NCBI GenBank assembly: GCA_947095535.1
Contig: OX352773.1
Coordinates: forward strand, 3,162,001 to 3,226,000
Length of the DNA: 64,000 nucleotides
Direction: 5' to 3'
Origin: Poecilobothrus nobilitatus
Lineage: Eukaryota > Arthropoda > Insecta > Diptera > Dolichopodidae
Below are positions 14,195 through 25,939 of the stretch, piece after piece. The notes below the pieces were generated by a model. The model was not told where the DNA came from. It saw only the letters and a list, made by a program, of their open reading frames with translations, and searched no databases. How positions within the stretch are numbered: the stretch's first letter is position 1; each line of letters opens with the position of its first letter. The position numbers and the translations under genes were made by a program.

Positions 14195-15485
14195 ATAGTG
14201 ATAGAAAATCAGAAATACTTACAATTAAAACGTTAGTTCTATTTAACAAATTAATTTTCTAATCTAGCACACAAAAAAAAAAGTTTAATAAAAGATCAAA
14301 TTCAGATTTATTTTATAAACATTTAGTATGAATAATCTATATTGTACCTAACATTCTAAGAAATATTTTAATACAAATATTTTGACATTCTATCCCCTAA
14401 CTTATTTAAAACAAAAAAAAAATATTTTTTCTACTTTATAATAAAAAATTTAATAATAAGAATTTAATTTTAAATTTCAAAATTTATTGAAAAATTGTAT
14501 ATGTCTTCAATACAAAAAATAAGAAAATTTTAAATAATCCTTCCAATTACTTAAATTACTTTTTAAGTTTCGGCATAAAATTTAAAAAAAAAAACACACA
14601 CAAAATCACATTTACCTTCTTAAAATTTATTTCATTTATTTTAACGCTTCCTTTTTTAAAATATTTTTATATTCAAATCCTTTTTTTGAATACCCTAACT
14701 TTTTATTTAATACCCACAAAGCCCACTTTCCATTTAATACTGACAAAAGACCAAAATCATTACAATGAATGATTACTTTTATACAACATTAAATCAAACT
14801 AATATTATGTATGTACACCTGTGCACATGTAGTCGTAACCAAAAAATAAATAACATTTAATTTTCTTAAGAAAATTTTTGGTACTCGTGTTTAAAAATAA
14901 TGTGTGGAAATTTTTCATACTTATAGGTACTTTTCTTACTTTGTAAACACCTACTCTTACAAGTAGACAGAAACATATACTTTTTTTTTTGTAAATCATC
15001 TTAACAAAATTTAAAAAGAAAGAACGGAATATAGAAAAAAAAACGTGCTACAAATAAAAAAAAAAAGTTCGGAGACAGAATGAAATTCAACTTATGGAAC
15101 ACCTTTACTTTATACATAAAAAAAAAAAAATCGTCTTAAGAATTTTATATGTAATTCTTTTTTTATTTTTTTAAGTTTGAATAAAAGTTTGAATACATTT
15201 TTCTAATTTTTTTTTTTTATATAGAAAATTTTTGTATTTTTATGAACTGGAAAACTTTATGTATTTTGAAAATCTTGTAACAAAAAGAATTAACTTTAAA
15301 ATGAAGAGATTATTTTTTGAAACGTTTTTACATAATTTATACTACTCCTAAATTTTTCTAGTAAATTGATAATTTAAAACTTAATGAAATTGAAAAAAAA
15401 ACAAGAAACCAATTCTAAAAAATAATCTAAGACAAAAGTACACAAATATACAGATATCTATCAAATATGACTCAAAAAATTTATT
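14195..15485. other. AT-rich noncoding DNA
   Basis: Only A/T-run-generated open frames. Nothing recognised. Confidence 0.55.
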
Positions 15486-15487
15486 TT

Positions 15488-15650
15488 GGGGCCTCGGTGG
15501 CCTAGTGGGTAACAGCGTATAAAATACGCTGTAAACACCGAAGGAGTGTGGGTTCGAATCCCACACACATCGCCACGCCTGAACAGGAAAGGCTGTGTAA
15601 TTTCCTGTCCACATTTATGTGGCGGAGAAATACATTTAAAAAAAAAAAAA
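15488..15650 (+). mobile_element. tRNA-derived SINE, copy 1 (best preserved)
   Basis: A tRNA-like head carries a canonical RNA polymerase III A box TGGCCTAGTGG (15498-15508) and a perfect B box GGTTCGAATCC (15551-15561). Between them CAGCGTA and TACGCTG form a clean anticodon-like stem. A tRNA-unrelated body follows, including the hairpin word CCACATTTATGTGG, then a poly(A) tail (15638-15650). The acceptor arms do not pair, so this is a SINE and not a tRNA gene. Two related copies lie at 40301-40477 (minus) and 49628-49786 (plus). Copy 1 lacks a TCGTA...TACGAC segment present in the other two. Both promoter boxes are intact, so internal pol III transcription is plausible; mobilisation would need a LINE in trans. 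Confidence 0.85.
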
Positions 15651-15654
15651 CCGC

Positions 15655-17265
15655 AAAAAAATTTTAATGTTTTACTTTTTATATTATTTTAAGATAAGTA
15701 GGTAATAGCTCTAAAATTAAATTAGCGCAACTCTAACTGAATTTTAATTTTTAATTTCTAAAGTAAATGTATCTTAAATCAATATAACAGATTATTTTGT
15801 CTTTCAAATCCTGCATAATATGCAACAGAATATGCAACAGGAAAACCATAAATCAGTATTTCTTTTATAAGTTATGCTGGCTATACAAATTGCATCTTAA
15901 GTTAAATCATAGTATGATAATAAAACATTTAAAATATCTCAATTTATTTATTTTTTATAACTGTATTTTAAAATATTGTAGGTACATAATATTATTGTAT
16001 CACGTCTTTTATACAGTAAATTTAATTTTATCCTTTTTACAATTCGAGTAGAAAAATATATAGATACCCATTTATTATATATACATATATGTTTAAATAA
16101 AATAAACTTCTGTTTGAAGGATTATGACAATAACTTAACTTTATTGAAAAATATTTTTCGTAACAAAAATGACACAAAATTACGGTTCAAATCCAATATA
16201 AAAGGATTTGTTTTTTTTCTGATTAAATAAGCATTTAATACAATATGTTTTATCCTGCATGCATATTTTCGCTATATTATATTATTCGTTTGAATGCATT
16301 TTAATACATAAATACTGGTAATTACTACAATACAATATTCAACAGGTTCAATTTATATTTTTTTTAATAAAATAATATTCGTTTAAATTCGTTTTTAATT
16401 CGTTTGCATTCTGTTTTTATTTTCCTTCTTTTATCCTTTTTTAATGCAATCAATTTGATATTTATCATATATACATTTATCTACACTTTACATATTATGT
16501 TAATATGTATTACATAATTAAATTATATTTATAATATACATATATAGATTTGTACTTTGTATAGTTGCAACAAAAAAAAAAACTAATACATATTTAACAA
16601 CTAACCAAATTAATCCTTAAACCAAAGTGCAAAACATATATAAAATAAATTTAATCGTTATGGGAAAGGCAATAAATTGAATTTTACATTAAAATAGATG
16701 CTAATAATTTGTCCTTGATCTAAATTACATTAAAATAAGTAGACTTTGTACGTACCATATAAAATAATTATTTTCTACTATTACAATTTGTATTAAACTT
16801 ATATCTAGTCAGAGTATAAGATCCACAAACCATATTATACCTATGTTTAAAATGCAATCACCTAGACTTATTTCTATAAATTATTAAATTTTATTTCCCC
16901 ATTCTTAATTATTCTTCTTTCAATTAATAGAAATGTAATTTTAAAAAGTGATCCAATTATTGTTAAATTTTGTATAGATTCTTATTTTGGCGCCTAAGAC
17001 CGAATCGTCATTTAAAACAGTAGTCGAGCCGAAATTACGATTTTTCTAAATTCGATTTAATTACCGCTTCGAAAAAGAAATAATGTCGAATCGGCCTCAT
17101 TTTCGTTTTCCAAAGATTAAGTTTTTTACATTTTAGTACCATTTATTACGAATCTACAGCCCCTCAAATTTTAAAAAAGCCCTATTTTTATGACGGTCCC
17201 TAAGCCCTACAACATATGACAGTACTTTTCTTTATTTTTTTAAATCAATATTATACATTATTTTT
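15655..17265. other. AT-rich noncoding DNA
   Basis: No gene seen. A GC-richer stretch at about 16990-17110 contains several TCGA/CGAAT words, but no element could be defined. Confidence 0.5.
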
Positions 17266-17269
17266 AAAT

Positions 17270-17580
17270 TTAGTATTTTACATTACCGTTATGTAAAAAA
17301 AAAATATATTTTTTCCATCATATCTCCAAAATGCTTTTAGATTGAACCTTAAAATTTGTGGACCTCCATCTGTTAAAGAGACATTGGGTAAAAACTGAAA
17401 TTTTTTTAGAAATTTCAGACACCTGTTTAGTTTAGACATAAATTTTTTCAAAGTAAAACGCAAATATTTAAACTTTAAAATTATGTGTTAACAGTTTTCC
17501 TAATAATTATAACGGGTTTACGTGAAATTGAAGAAACTGTTTCTTGATTTTTCAAAAAATTTTCACACATATGCAATTCG
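17270..17580 (-). mobile_element. Family C repeat, minus-strand relic
   Basis: Read on the minus strand it has AAAATCAAGAAACAGT (near 17545-17560), then a 'GTTAAC' stretch, then ACAGGTGTCTG and TTTCAGTTTTTACCC, in the same order as the family C copies at 19.1, 20.4 and 44.1 kb. The termini are not recognisable. Confidence 0.5.
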
Positions 17581-17589
17581 AAGAAAACT

Positions 17590-18440
17590 TTGGTACAAGT
17601 CATAATTATTCTAAAGTGTTTTTAGTATTTTTTCCAAAATGTGTGAAGGTTCAAAATACAAAATACAAGAAGGTTCGACTGACATTCAAGGTATAATAAG
17701 TAAAAGGCAAATAAAACATATCAGTCTAAAATAAATATGATACTACCTATGGTAATCTTTTCCTTAAATATTTGATTTAAGTGTCATATTAAACTGAATA
17801 ATAGAAAAAGTATATTTTTAGCTCCTATATGCATATGTAGATAATATGACAATATTTTTTTATTATTATTTTATTAGAAAATTATTAGAAACCGATAAAA
17901 TATTTGTTTGTTCGATAAATAATTCGAATTTTGAAATGGTAAAAAATAAACTTAAATATGTAAAGACTTAAACAGTAAAAAAAAAAAAAATGGAAAACAT
18001 ATTATATAAATTGATTGAATATTGATATTTTATTTAATTTCGTTAACTTTGAACTGTTCAATTTATATGTGATCGGTTGTGATTTACATAAAAGAGGTTA
18101 AATAAATGAATGGAAAAAAATCAAGGTAAAAAGAAAATTAAATGTTTACACAAATTTCTTAAAATAGAAAATTTATTATTTGAAATTTTCTTTTTATTCA
18201 GGATTTTATTGAATTTTCATAATATAAATACTCAACTCAAGTCATTATTTATTTTTTTAAATTTTGTTAGATTTGTTAGTTTTTACAAATATATGCCTTA
18301 AAAAATATTCATATAAAATGAGCTTTAAGTATTGAAATTTTTTTTGAAATTTCAATTTCGAAAAGAATTCGAAAAAGAAATAACTCTTTCGCAATTGTTT
18401 TTTTTTACTGCAGTGTTTGTGACTTGCAGTAATTTTAATT
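17590..18440. other. AT-rich noncoding DNA
   Basis: Nothing recognised; chance open frames only. Confidence 0.5.
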
Positions 18441-18446
18441 AAAAAC

Positions 18447-20030
18447 GAGGAAGAATACAGTTGCCTTTGTCAACTCTTAGATACCCGTACGAACCGTTAG
18501 TATGTTCACAGCCTGTCACTCTGCTTAGAATATTTTTTTTTTAATATTTTAGTATTTTAAAATAATTTGGGTGAATTTTATAATTTCTAGAACTATGGGT
18601 TGTAGATATATTCAAACTATATGTTTATACATTCTTCAAAAGCAAATTCTAACCTTCCACATAACGATTATCAATCCAAAACTTTTTCAAATATTCTATA
18701 GTACCATTTAATACTAAGCGGTAAATGTATATTAAATTTACTTAGTACAAAATAATAAATATAATTTTAAATATTATATTATATTATATTTAAATATTCC
18801 ATTGACATAATAATTTCTTATAAGTACAATAAAATTCATATATGTATGTAAATACGGCGCTATATAATATACATCTATACTCTTATCATTCATTCACTAG
18901 TGACATATACGATATATTGTAAATAAACATGATATTATATAAGTATATGTATATATATCAATATCATATAAACAAAAATTCTTCAAGCAACCGTTATGTT
19001 GTTTATTTATTTACATTTTTTTGTACTACGCATTATATCCTCAACAATTTCAAATTATCGAGTAAAACAAAATGGAAAAAATTCGTTAAAGAAATTTGTT
19101 AGAAAATTTGAAAAAATCAAGTAACACTTTCGTCAATTATAAAGTAACCCTATATTATTAAAAAAAGTTGTTAACAGAAATAAGAGTATGATGTTGAAGC
19201 TTTAATTTTTGTGTATTACTTCAAAAAAATTCTAACAGGTGTTCAAGTTACAGGTGTTTAAAAATAGGAAATTTTCAGTTTTTGACCCCTTACAGCTCCT
19301 AAACGGGGGGCGATACAAAAAAAATTTCTGAAATGACTCATACTTATTTTCAAAGATCTAACTTCTGTCAAAATTTCAAGTTTCCAACTTAAACCGTTTA
19401 GAAGATAGAAGGGTTAAAGGATTTTGCAAAATTTTAGTTTCGCATAACGGTAAATTAAGACACCGTATGCCACAAAAATATATTTATTGTATATATAATT
19501 TTAAAGCTAATAAAAGCAGTAATCGTTTGGCGTTTTCAAAATGAAGATATACCTTACACAACTTGTGCTATAACAATTTAAATATAGAGCTTTTTTGAAC
19601 CTTTGGGGAGCTGTAGTTCTGTAACGGGTGGGGGTACAAAAAAAAGTTATTAAACATAAAATTAATAGTTTTGTGACATTTATCAGCAGTTAAAATTTCA
19701 TAGCTCTATTTCAAAAAAAATGTGGGGATCTAAAAGTTAGGTGTTCGAGAGCTACCCTAAGGCTTGGTCCAAACTCAACCAAAAAAAATAGGGAACCTAC
19801 AAATTACTCCCAGAATATTTTGTGTAAATTTCAAGACTCCAGCTTTCTTAGTTTTTGAGTTAGCGTGCTGACGGACGGACGGACGGACGGACGGACATGG
19901 CTCAAAAGTCTTAGAATTTTTTTCTGATCCGATCCATACCTTTGAAGGTATATCTAGCTCGCTTATTTCGAGGTGTTACAAACGGAGGAGTAATTTTATT
20001 ATGCCCGATCCTATCGTACGGGTATAATAA
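18447..20030 (+). mobile_element. Family B repeat, copy 1, with a family C-like interior
   Basis: The 5' end reads GAGGAAGAATACAG, then 'GTCAACTCTTAG', then ATACCCGTACGA (18481-18492). The 3' end carries its exact reverse complement TCGTACGGGTAT (20014-20025), a perfect 12-bp inverted repeat just inside the termini. A (GGAC)n tract at 19870-19896 is followed by ATGGCT, a conserved GTTACAAAC and the terminal GGTATAA. The interior at about 19140-19720 matches family C (ACAGGTGTTTAAAAATAGG, 'TACAGCTCCTAAACGGGG'), so the element looks like a chimera or nested insertion. No open frame; non-autonomous. Confidence 0.7.
19870..19896. repeat. (GGAC)n tetranucleotide tract
   Basis: Six tandem GGAC units inside the 3' part of family B copy 1. 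Shorter versions sit at the same relative place in other family B and C copies (24.05, 44.88 and 46.66 kb, and reversed at 21.35 kb). Confidence 0.9.
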
Positions 20031-20034
20031 ACAT

Positions 20035-20435
20035 TAGTTTAAAATATCCTCTGATTATTCTTAAATCTGTCATTTGTGGTCAGACAAAAATTATTTTTCT
20101 ATTCTCAAAAAAAAAAAAAAAAATCAATAGATAATTAAATGAAAAAAAAATTTTAATTTTTAGTTTTTAAGATACAAAAGGTAAGTAAAAAACACCCATT
20201 CATTAGAATTTTTTTATTATTTTCATTTTAAATTTATTCGTCGCATTATAAATAATAAAATGTAATTTTCTGAATTTTATAGTTTTTAATTTTAAGTTTT
20301 GATTTTCATTTTTCTTTTTACGTTTTTTGTTTTTCATTAAGCAAAACAAAAATATATTGAAAAAAGAAATTATAGAAATAAAAAACGACAGATTAAGTTT
20401 GAAAGTCAAAATATGTAGGTACTATGCAAAACAAT
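20035..20435. other. AT-rich noncoding DNA between repeats
   Basis: A short spacer between two mobile-element copies. Nothing recognised. Confidence 0.5.
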
Positions 20436-20440
20436 GCAGA

Positions 20441-20940
20441 ATGTGAACCAAAGGTTTTTAATGGCGCACAAATATAAGAAAATTTGTAAAAAATCAAGAA
20501 ACAGTTTTTTTTGGTTTTAAGGAAACACTTGATAGTTAAGAAAAGGTGTTAACACAATATGTAAAAACCGAATGTTAGTGATTTAATTTTTACATTTTAA
20601 TTTGAAAAAATGTGTATAGGTGCTTAAGTACAGGTGTCTATATATAGTAAATTATAAAATGGTTATTCAATAATAGCTCTACAACATGGGGTCGGTACAA
20701 AAAATAATTCTGAAGTAACTTATACTAATTCCAAAAGATCATTGTGCTTCCAAAATGTCAATGTGTTGTATTAAATTAAAAAAATTAAATAATTTTCATA
20801 TTGACTTATAAAGAAAACAATTTTTTTATGAGTCATACCTATGGGTCAAAATGTTCTATCTTTAACGGTGTAGAAGGTTTGTACACAGACAGACACACAC
20901 TGACAAACTAAAACTAATAAGGAAATGTGCTAAAAAGGCA
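20441..20940 (+). mobile_element. Family C repeat
   Basis: Starts with GAATGTGAACC, GGTTTTTA and GGCGCACAAA, contains AATCAAGAAACAGT and 'ACAGGTGTC', has a CAGACAGACACACAC stretch near its end, and finishes GGAAATGTGCTAAAAAGG. Start and end words are complementary, as in the 36.5-kb copy. Noncoding. Confidence 0.65.
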
Positions 20941-21299
20941 TAATTATTTATTTTATTTTAGCTTAAAATGTTCTTTTTTCATTTAATCCTTTCACACTGT
21001 ATTATAATGTACATTTTATAAATCTTTACCTTCACACATTAATAAGTTTCATAGTTTCTTTTGCTCATTATTTTAATTTCAAATTCAGAAAAATGAATCA
21101 TATAATAATGATTCTTTTTTATAGTATATAGAAATATCTTTGAAGTTTATTTTATTTTTTATAAAATTGTAAAAGATAATTATTTTTATTAATACTGATT
21201 GAAAATATACAATGCTCTATCAATCAGTTTTTAATATTTCTGCGTTTGTAAATGCATTTTCTATATACACAATATTTCCCTCGATTTTATATTGCATTT

Positions 21300-21960
21300 T
21301 TCAAAAAATATTTGAAAAATTAGTTTTTTGTATTCACTCTTTATGTCCGTCCGTCCATAACTATCTATCCAACTGTTTCTTCAAATCAAAACTATCAAAA
21401 ACTTCTACACTATTTAAGATAGAACCATTTGAGATTAACCTTTCTCTTAACCTCTTTTTAAAATTCCTTTTCAACCTCTTTTTAATTATTTTTTAACATA
21501 ATGTTGTAGAAAAATCTTTTTATTTAGCCCATTATGGAGCTACACAATTCTTCAAAGTTTGCCCTATTTTCAAACATGTATTCTGCTTAAGATTTTTCCA
21601 ATCTAAAAAGACTAAACGACAGGAAATTTATTTAACTTTATAAATATTACAATTTTTTTTTTCTTTTTTGAATTTTTGTAATTTAAGATTTAAATTTATG
21701 GTTATGTTCACAAATTTTGAAAGATTTTGTTTCCTTTAAAACTCTGGCATGCTTTTCATTAGAATCTTAAGCTTTTGAAAGAAAAAAGCTCTTTTAGAAA
21801 TATTTTAAGTTACCTAAAAAATTCGTTTTGTTTTTCCCCTTGTTTAGGAGCTATTAGGATATAAAATCTGGAAATTTACTATTTTTAGACATCTGTACAA
21901 ATTTTTGTAAAGTAAATTTTAAAAACATTCTGTTTTACATTCTCCCTTATTTTTAATTTA
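21300..21960 (-). mobile_element. Family C repeat, minus strand
   Basis: The plus strand shows GTCCGTCCGTCC at about 21344-21355, followed at the expected distance by 'AACTTCTACACTATTTAAGATAG', 'GTTTAGGAGCTATTAGG' and AGACATCTGTAC. These are the reverse complements of conserved family C words in reversed order. The 5' terminus is not recognisable. Confidence 0.6.
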
Positions 21961-22226
21961 AGTTTGTTGACATAGACAATTTTTTAAAATTATATGATAA
22001 GATGACCTATATAATTTTAAATTAAGATCAATTTGTAATGTTCGACGAATTTCTAAGTGGTTAATATAAAATAAAATCTTATTCAAGATATGATATGAAA
22101 ACCTAAAATGAATTCAAAAATTGAATTATAAAATTATTTCAAACAAAAGAATTTAAAAATATGCTAGTTAATAATATTTAGTTATTAATTTTAATGTATA
22201 TACCTAATCTAAAACTTTATAAAATT

Positions 22227-22668
22227 GGGAAGAGTGTATAGCGGACTCTGTCAACTCTAGGATACCAGTATGAACACATACGTCATAAATTAACTGCTAC
22301 TTTAGACCAACAAAATTTTATAGAAGACTTAACATGTTTTTACAAAATTTCAGATATCTGGCTTCAATAGACACTGAGTTAGTTTCATAATATAAAGAAA
22401 GAAATTGTATGGCAGCTACTCAAACCCGCTTGTAGATCTTACTGAATTTCAATAACGAAACTAACAATTTTACAAAGGTAAAATGGTAAGATCCTATACA
22501 TCTTTTATTTTTTGAGTTATTGTGCCGTCGGACGTGCATGGCTTAATCGCCTCAGAATTTGACCTGAGCAAGAAACTATTTTATATCTATGCCATCTTTT
22601 TTATGATGCCACAAAAGTAATGACAAATTTAGTATAACACGAGAACTTCGTTAGTACCTACGGGTATA
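22227..22668 (+). mobile_element. Family B repeat, copy 2
   Basis: The 5' end (GGGAAGAGTGTATAGCGG, then GTCAACTCTAGGATACC) and the 3' end (CTACGGGTAT then an A-run) match copies 1 and 3. The interior has one 'TTGTATGGCAGCTACTC' unit and 'GGACGTGCATGGC' near the end. At about 440 bp it is the shortest of the three and seems internally deleted. No open frame. Confidence 0.7.
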
Positions 22669-22669
22669 A

Positions 22670-23390
22670 AAAAAAACCTTAAAATACATCAAAGATAACA
22701 AAAAATAGTGTATTTTTTATATTATAATAAAATATTATATTGAAATAACTCAATATAAACAAAAATAATTATTAGTTCCAGCTTTTATGAATTGTATCTA
22801 AAAATCTACCATACAATTTTTTTTTTTTGCAAAAAAACTACAAATCATAAATTTAAAAGTTGTTAATGTTTTGCTTAAAATTTTTAATTAAAAAACTAAA
22901 TTTATTTAATATTAAATTATTTTTGATTGGCAATAGTATAAATATTTTTTTAACCATTTAAACCATTAAATAACTGACATATGAATAAATAATCTCCTTT
23001 TCAATTAATTTTAATGTTCAAAACAAAGGTATAGGTTTGTGTATCTTATCTTAATTCTCTATAAAAATTATTCGCGTATTTCACTCGTTTTATAAATTAT
23101 TTCCACATAATTAGGTTTTAAATTTACCTAATTCAAATTAATTACCCAACAAAAAGAGTAACTAACAATTTTTTTATAACTGTGATCCTTCCATTATACA
23201 AAAAAAAGCAGAATTTTATTCCATAAACCAGAATTATTATTCGATTTAAATGATCATAAAGTTTTCTAAACCAACTTAAACAAATACCAATCTAATTTCC
23301 ATAAAATTTTCTTTTTTTCACTATCTTTTAAAAAAATTTTAATATTCATTTCATTATTAATGCATTAAACAGGATATTAACATTAAAATA
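22670..23390. other. AT-rich noncoding DNA
   Basis: Spacer between family B copies. No gene or element recognised. Confidence 0.5.
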
Positions 23391-23394
23391 AAAT

Positions 23395-24180
23395 GAGGAA
23401 GAGTGCAGTAGAGTAGATTGTGTCAACTCTGGGATAGCCGTATGAACGATATATATCCGTTTCTATAAAACTTGATCATCTTTTAAAAAATTTCAGATAT
23501 ATCAGTGCGTTACGTTAACTATAGCGAGATATATTTATGTAAATAGTGGAGTTGTATGCCACTTACCCGAATCTATAGCACCAGCATAACCAATTTTACA
23601 GAAGTTATAATTGCCCTAAAACTTGATCATCTTTTGAAAGATTTCAGACCCTTTAGCTTCATAAAGTTCCAAGAGGTGCAAGAAGCCTGAATCGGCTGCT
23701 CTAGACCAACCAAATTTTACAAAAGTTTTTGGTATGTCGCTCGACACCTTTTCACTTACTTTCAGATATGTAGCTTCAATAGACACTGAGTTATTTTCAT
23801 TTAAAAGAGAAGTTGTATGGCAGCTACCCGAACCTGTCGCACCAGCACAACCAAATTATACACATAGTGTTGTTCTGTAACTCGACATTATTTTGCAGTT
23901 ATTTCCATATGAAAAAAGAAGTTGTATGGGAGCTACTCGGACACGGCATCCAAAAATGCTGGATTTAAATAGCGAAACTAACAATTTTACAAAACGTAAA
24001 AAAATTTCAACCTCCTAGCTCCTTTAATTTTTGAGTTATCGTGGAGACGGACGGACGGACGTGCATGGCCAATCGACTCAGAATTCGACCTTTGACACTA
24101 TATCTAGCTCGACTCCTTTAAGGTAGGACAAACGTAATGGCAAATTTATTATATCCTAACATAGTTCATATGGGTATAAA
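23395..24180 (+). mobile_element. Family B repeat, copy 3, with internal periodic units
   Basis: The 5' end is GAGGAAGAGTGCAG then ATAGCCGTATGAAC (23434-23447); the 3' end is GTTCATATGGGTAT (24164-24177), a 12/14 inverted repeat. The interior repeats a unit containing 'GTTGTATGGCAGCTACCCGAA' with 'CACCAGCACAACCAA' at about 23550, 23815 and (partly) 23922. The tail has (GGAC)n, 'GTGCATGGCCAATCGACTCAG' and ACAAACGTAATGGCAAA before the end. I remember this ending from fly genomes, where it is common and noncoding. Confidence 0.75.
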
Positions 24181-24727
24181 AATATTGCGTGTATTTTTTA
24201 AGTGTTTATTTTAATAAAGTTAACTAATGCGTAAAAAAATTAAAATTCATACAATTTCCACATTCTTAAATTTTATTTTATTTTATTTTTTGTTTATTCA
24301 ACATTTTCTTCCTTTTCAAGGCAGTAAAAAAAAAAATTATTATTAACATATCCATACATACATATGTATATGTATATTGTATACCTATCAAAATTAATTT
24401 TTAAATAAGATGCATACCCCTATATTGATAGAATTGTGTGTGTTGGTAACAGTTTTTTTACCTCTGGTAGCTGCATAATAATAAACATAACAATTATCCT
24501 TATATACATATTCTTAAAATTAAATTAATAACTGCTTACTTGAGAATATTAAACAAATGGAATGACTTTACAGCCATTTTATATATAGAAAGGATTAATG
24601 AGTTTTATTGTATTTTTAACCTTTGTACTGTCAAGCTAATTTTTACACTATTTGAAAAATATGTAGGTGTTATACTTGTGTTTTTGAAAATTTGTCGAAA
24701 TATGATTTTGTATCCAAATAATTGATG

Positions 24728-25360
24728 GAGCACAGGATGCCTGCTATAAGACTCTGACTCTGATGGAAACAGTTACGTTTACTTCCTCCCATGCATCGTT
24801 ATTTAAAGTTATCTCATGACGAAATGTACGTCTACAGATTTTGTTAGGATGCCGACATCTTTGGCATCCTTGCGGATTTTAATCTAGTTATTTTCTTGCT
24901 ATGCTTTTTGCATTCTATTCAATAAAAAGCCAATTGGATTTTCATATCCATTTCATATATTCATATCCAATTGGATTTTCTTTGGCTTTTTATTGAATTA
25001 GATCAAAAAATTCCATATATTAAACTTAAATTCTTATTAATAAATATTTATAGTGTCTGATGCTGTTTATTATTAGCCAAGTTCTAATTCTATATATTGC
25101 TCATATGCATTCTATAGAAGGTTTCAATTTTTTATTTTCCCATTCAATTACGGAAGTTTTTTGTGTATGATCATTAGCCATATCGATGTTTATTCGTAAA
25201 TCCACATTTCATACCTAGATATTCTAATTTAGCTTGCATAATATTCTTTATTTTTATGTGACGGCAGCCAGATGTCATTAACATAGTCCATATCTTTTAG
25301 TTGTCTAAAAGAATTCCATATAATTCCGCTTCTTGTGGAAACGGCATTAAAGTCGTTTAT
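24728..25360 (-). pseudogene. LINE reverse transcriptase relic (RT core to C-terminus)
   Basis: Read on the minus strand, about 25360-25190 gives protein-like sequence with WNSFRQLKDMDYVNDIWL and then SHK. This matches the reverse-transcriptase catalytic block, with the usual (Y/F)ADD degraded to YVND at about 25274-25289. Further along the same strand, 24890-24728 gives NPQGCQRCRHPN, ICRRTFRHEI and AWEEV, the familiar 'NPQG(R/K)RRRGRP..TWRRT' tail of insect LINE ORF2 proteins. Order and strand agree. The gap between the blocks is shorter than usual and contains a hairpin. Several stops and frame changes make it dead. Confidence 0.75.
24917..24998. repeat. 17-bp perfect inverted repeat inside the LINE relic
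   Basis: ATTCAATAAAAAGCCAA (24917-24933) is the exact reverse complement of 24982-24998. The loop contains two offset copies of CCAATTGGATTTTC. It may be a palindromic insertion or local fold-back duplication. Confidence 0.8.
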
Positions 25361-25850
25361 ACTTTATTTATATACTTAACAGTTAAATACAATAGTTTAG
25401 ATTATTATTAACTGTTGTTATTTTCATTTATTTCCTCTGTACTTTTTGGTCTCTATCTCTCTCCCTCTCTTTCTTATTTTTTTTAAAGGAATCGTATAAA
25501 AAATAAGCATAAATTCATAACAGTTATTATTTTTATTATTACAAATACTTATTTACATATGAATATAGGTTAGTTATTAAGTTAACTAATAAAAATACAT
25601 TTTAACTGGTATACGTACATAATAAGTTTAAGAAGGATAATAACATTATTATGCGGATTATCACAAAATTTAAAAACTTTGTTTAGTCACTGATATTGAT
25701 TGTATACAGAATGGGAAATGTTAACTTTAATTTAATAATTCGCTTCGTATTTTTTTTTTTTCTTTTTTAGCTTTCTTGTTGTCTCTTTGTTTAGTCATTA
25801 TTAAAGGAAATATAAATATAACAGTGTGAGTGTAATCACTCACTTTTACT
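25360..25850. other. AT-rich noncoding DNA with a CT-rich tract
   Basis: Contains a CT-rich microsatellite around 25451-25473. A perfect 7-bp stem, GTGAGTG-TAAT-CACTCAC, lies just before the direct repeat. No gene. Confidence 0.5.
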
Positions 25851-25852
25851 TT

Positions 25853-25936
25853 ACTTTTTTAATATTACATTTAAGTGAAAAATGGAGATACACCTAATAC
25901 ACGTATACGCGTATTTTAACTATTTTGAAAATGTTT
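25853..25936. repeat. Direct repeat, copy 1 (about 84 bp)
   Basis: Nearly identical to 28115-28200; the only differences I see are one base (GAGATA versus GAGCTA) and the length of a T run. It contains the near-palindrome AATACACGTATACGCGTATT. Not related to the other repeats here. Confidence 0.9.
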
Positions 25937-25939
25937 TTT

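Noticed and set aside
15488..15580. Functional tRNA gene
   Set aside because: A and B boxes are perfect but the acceptor stem does not pair, and a body plus poly(A) follows, as in a SINE.
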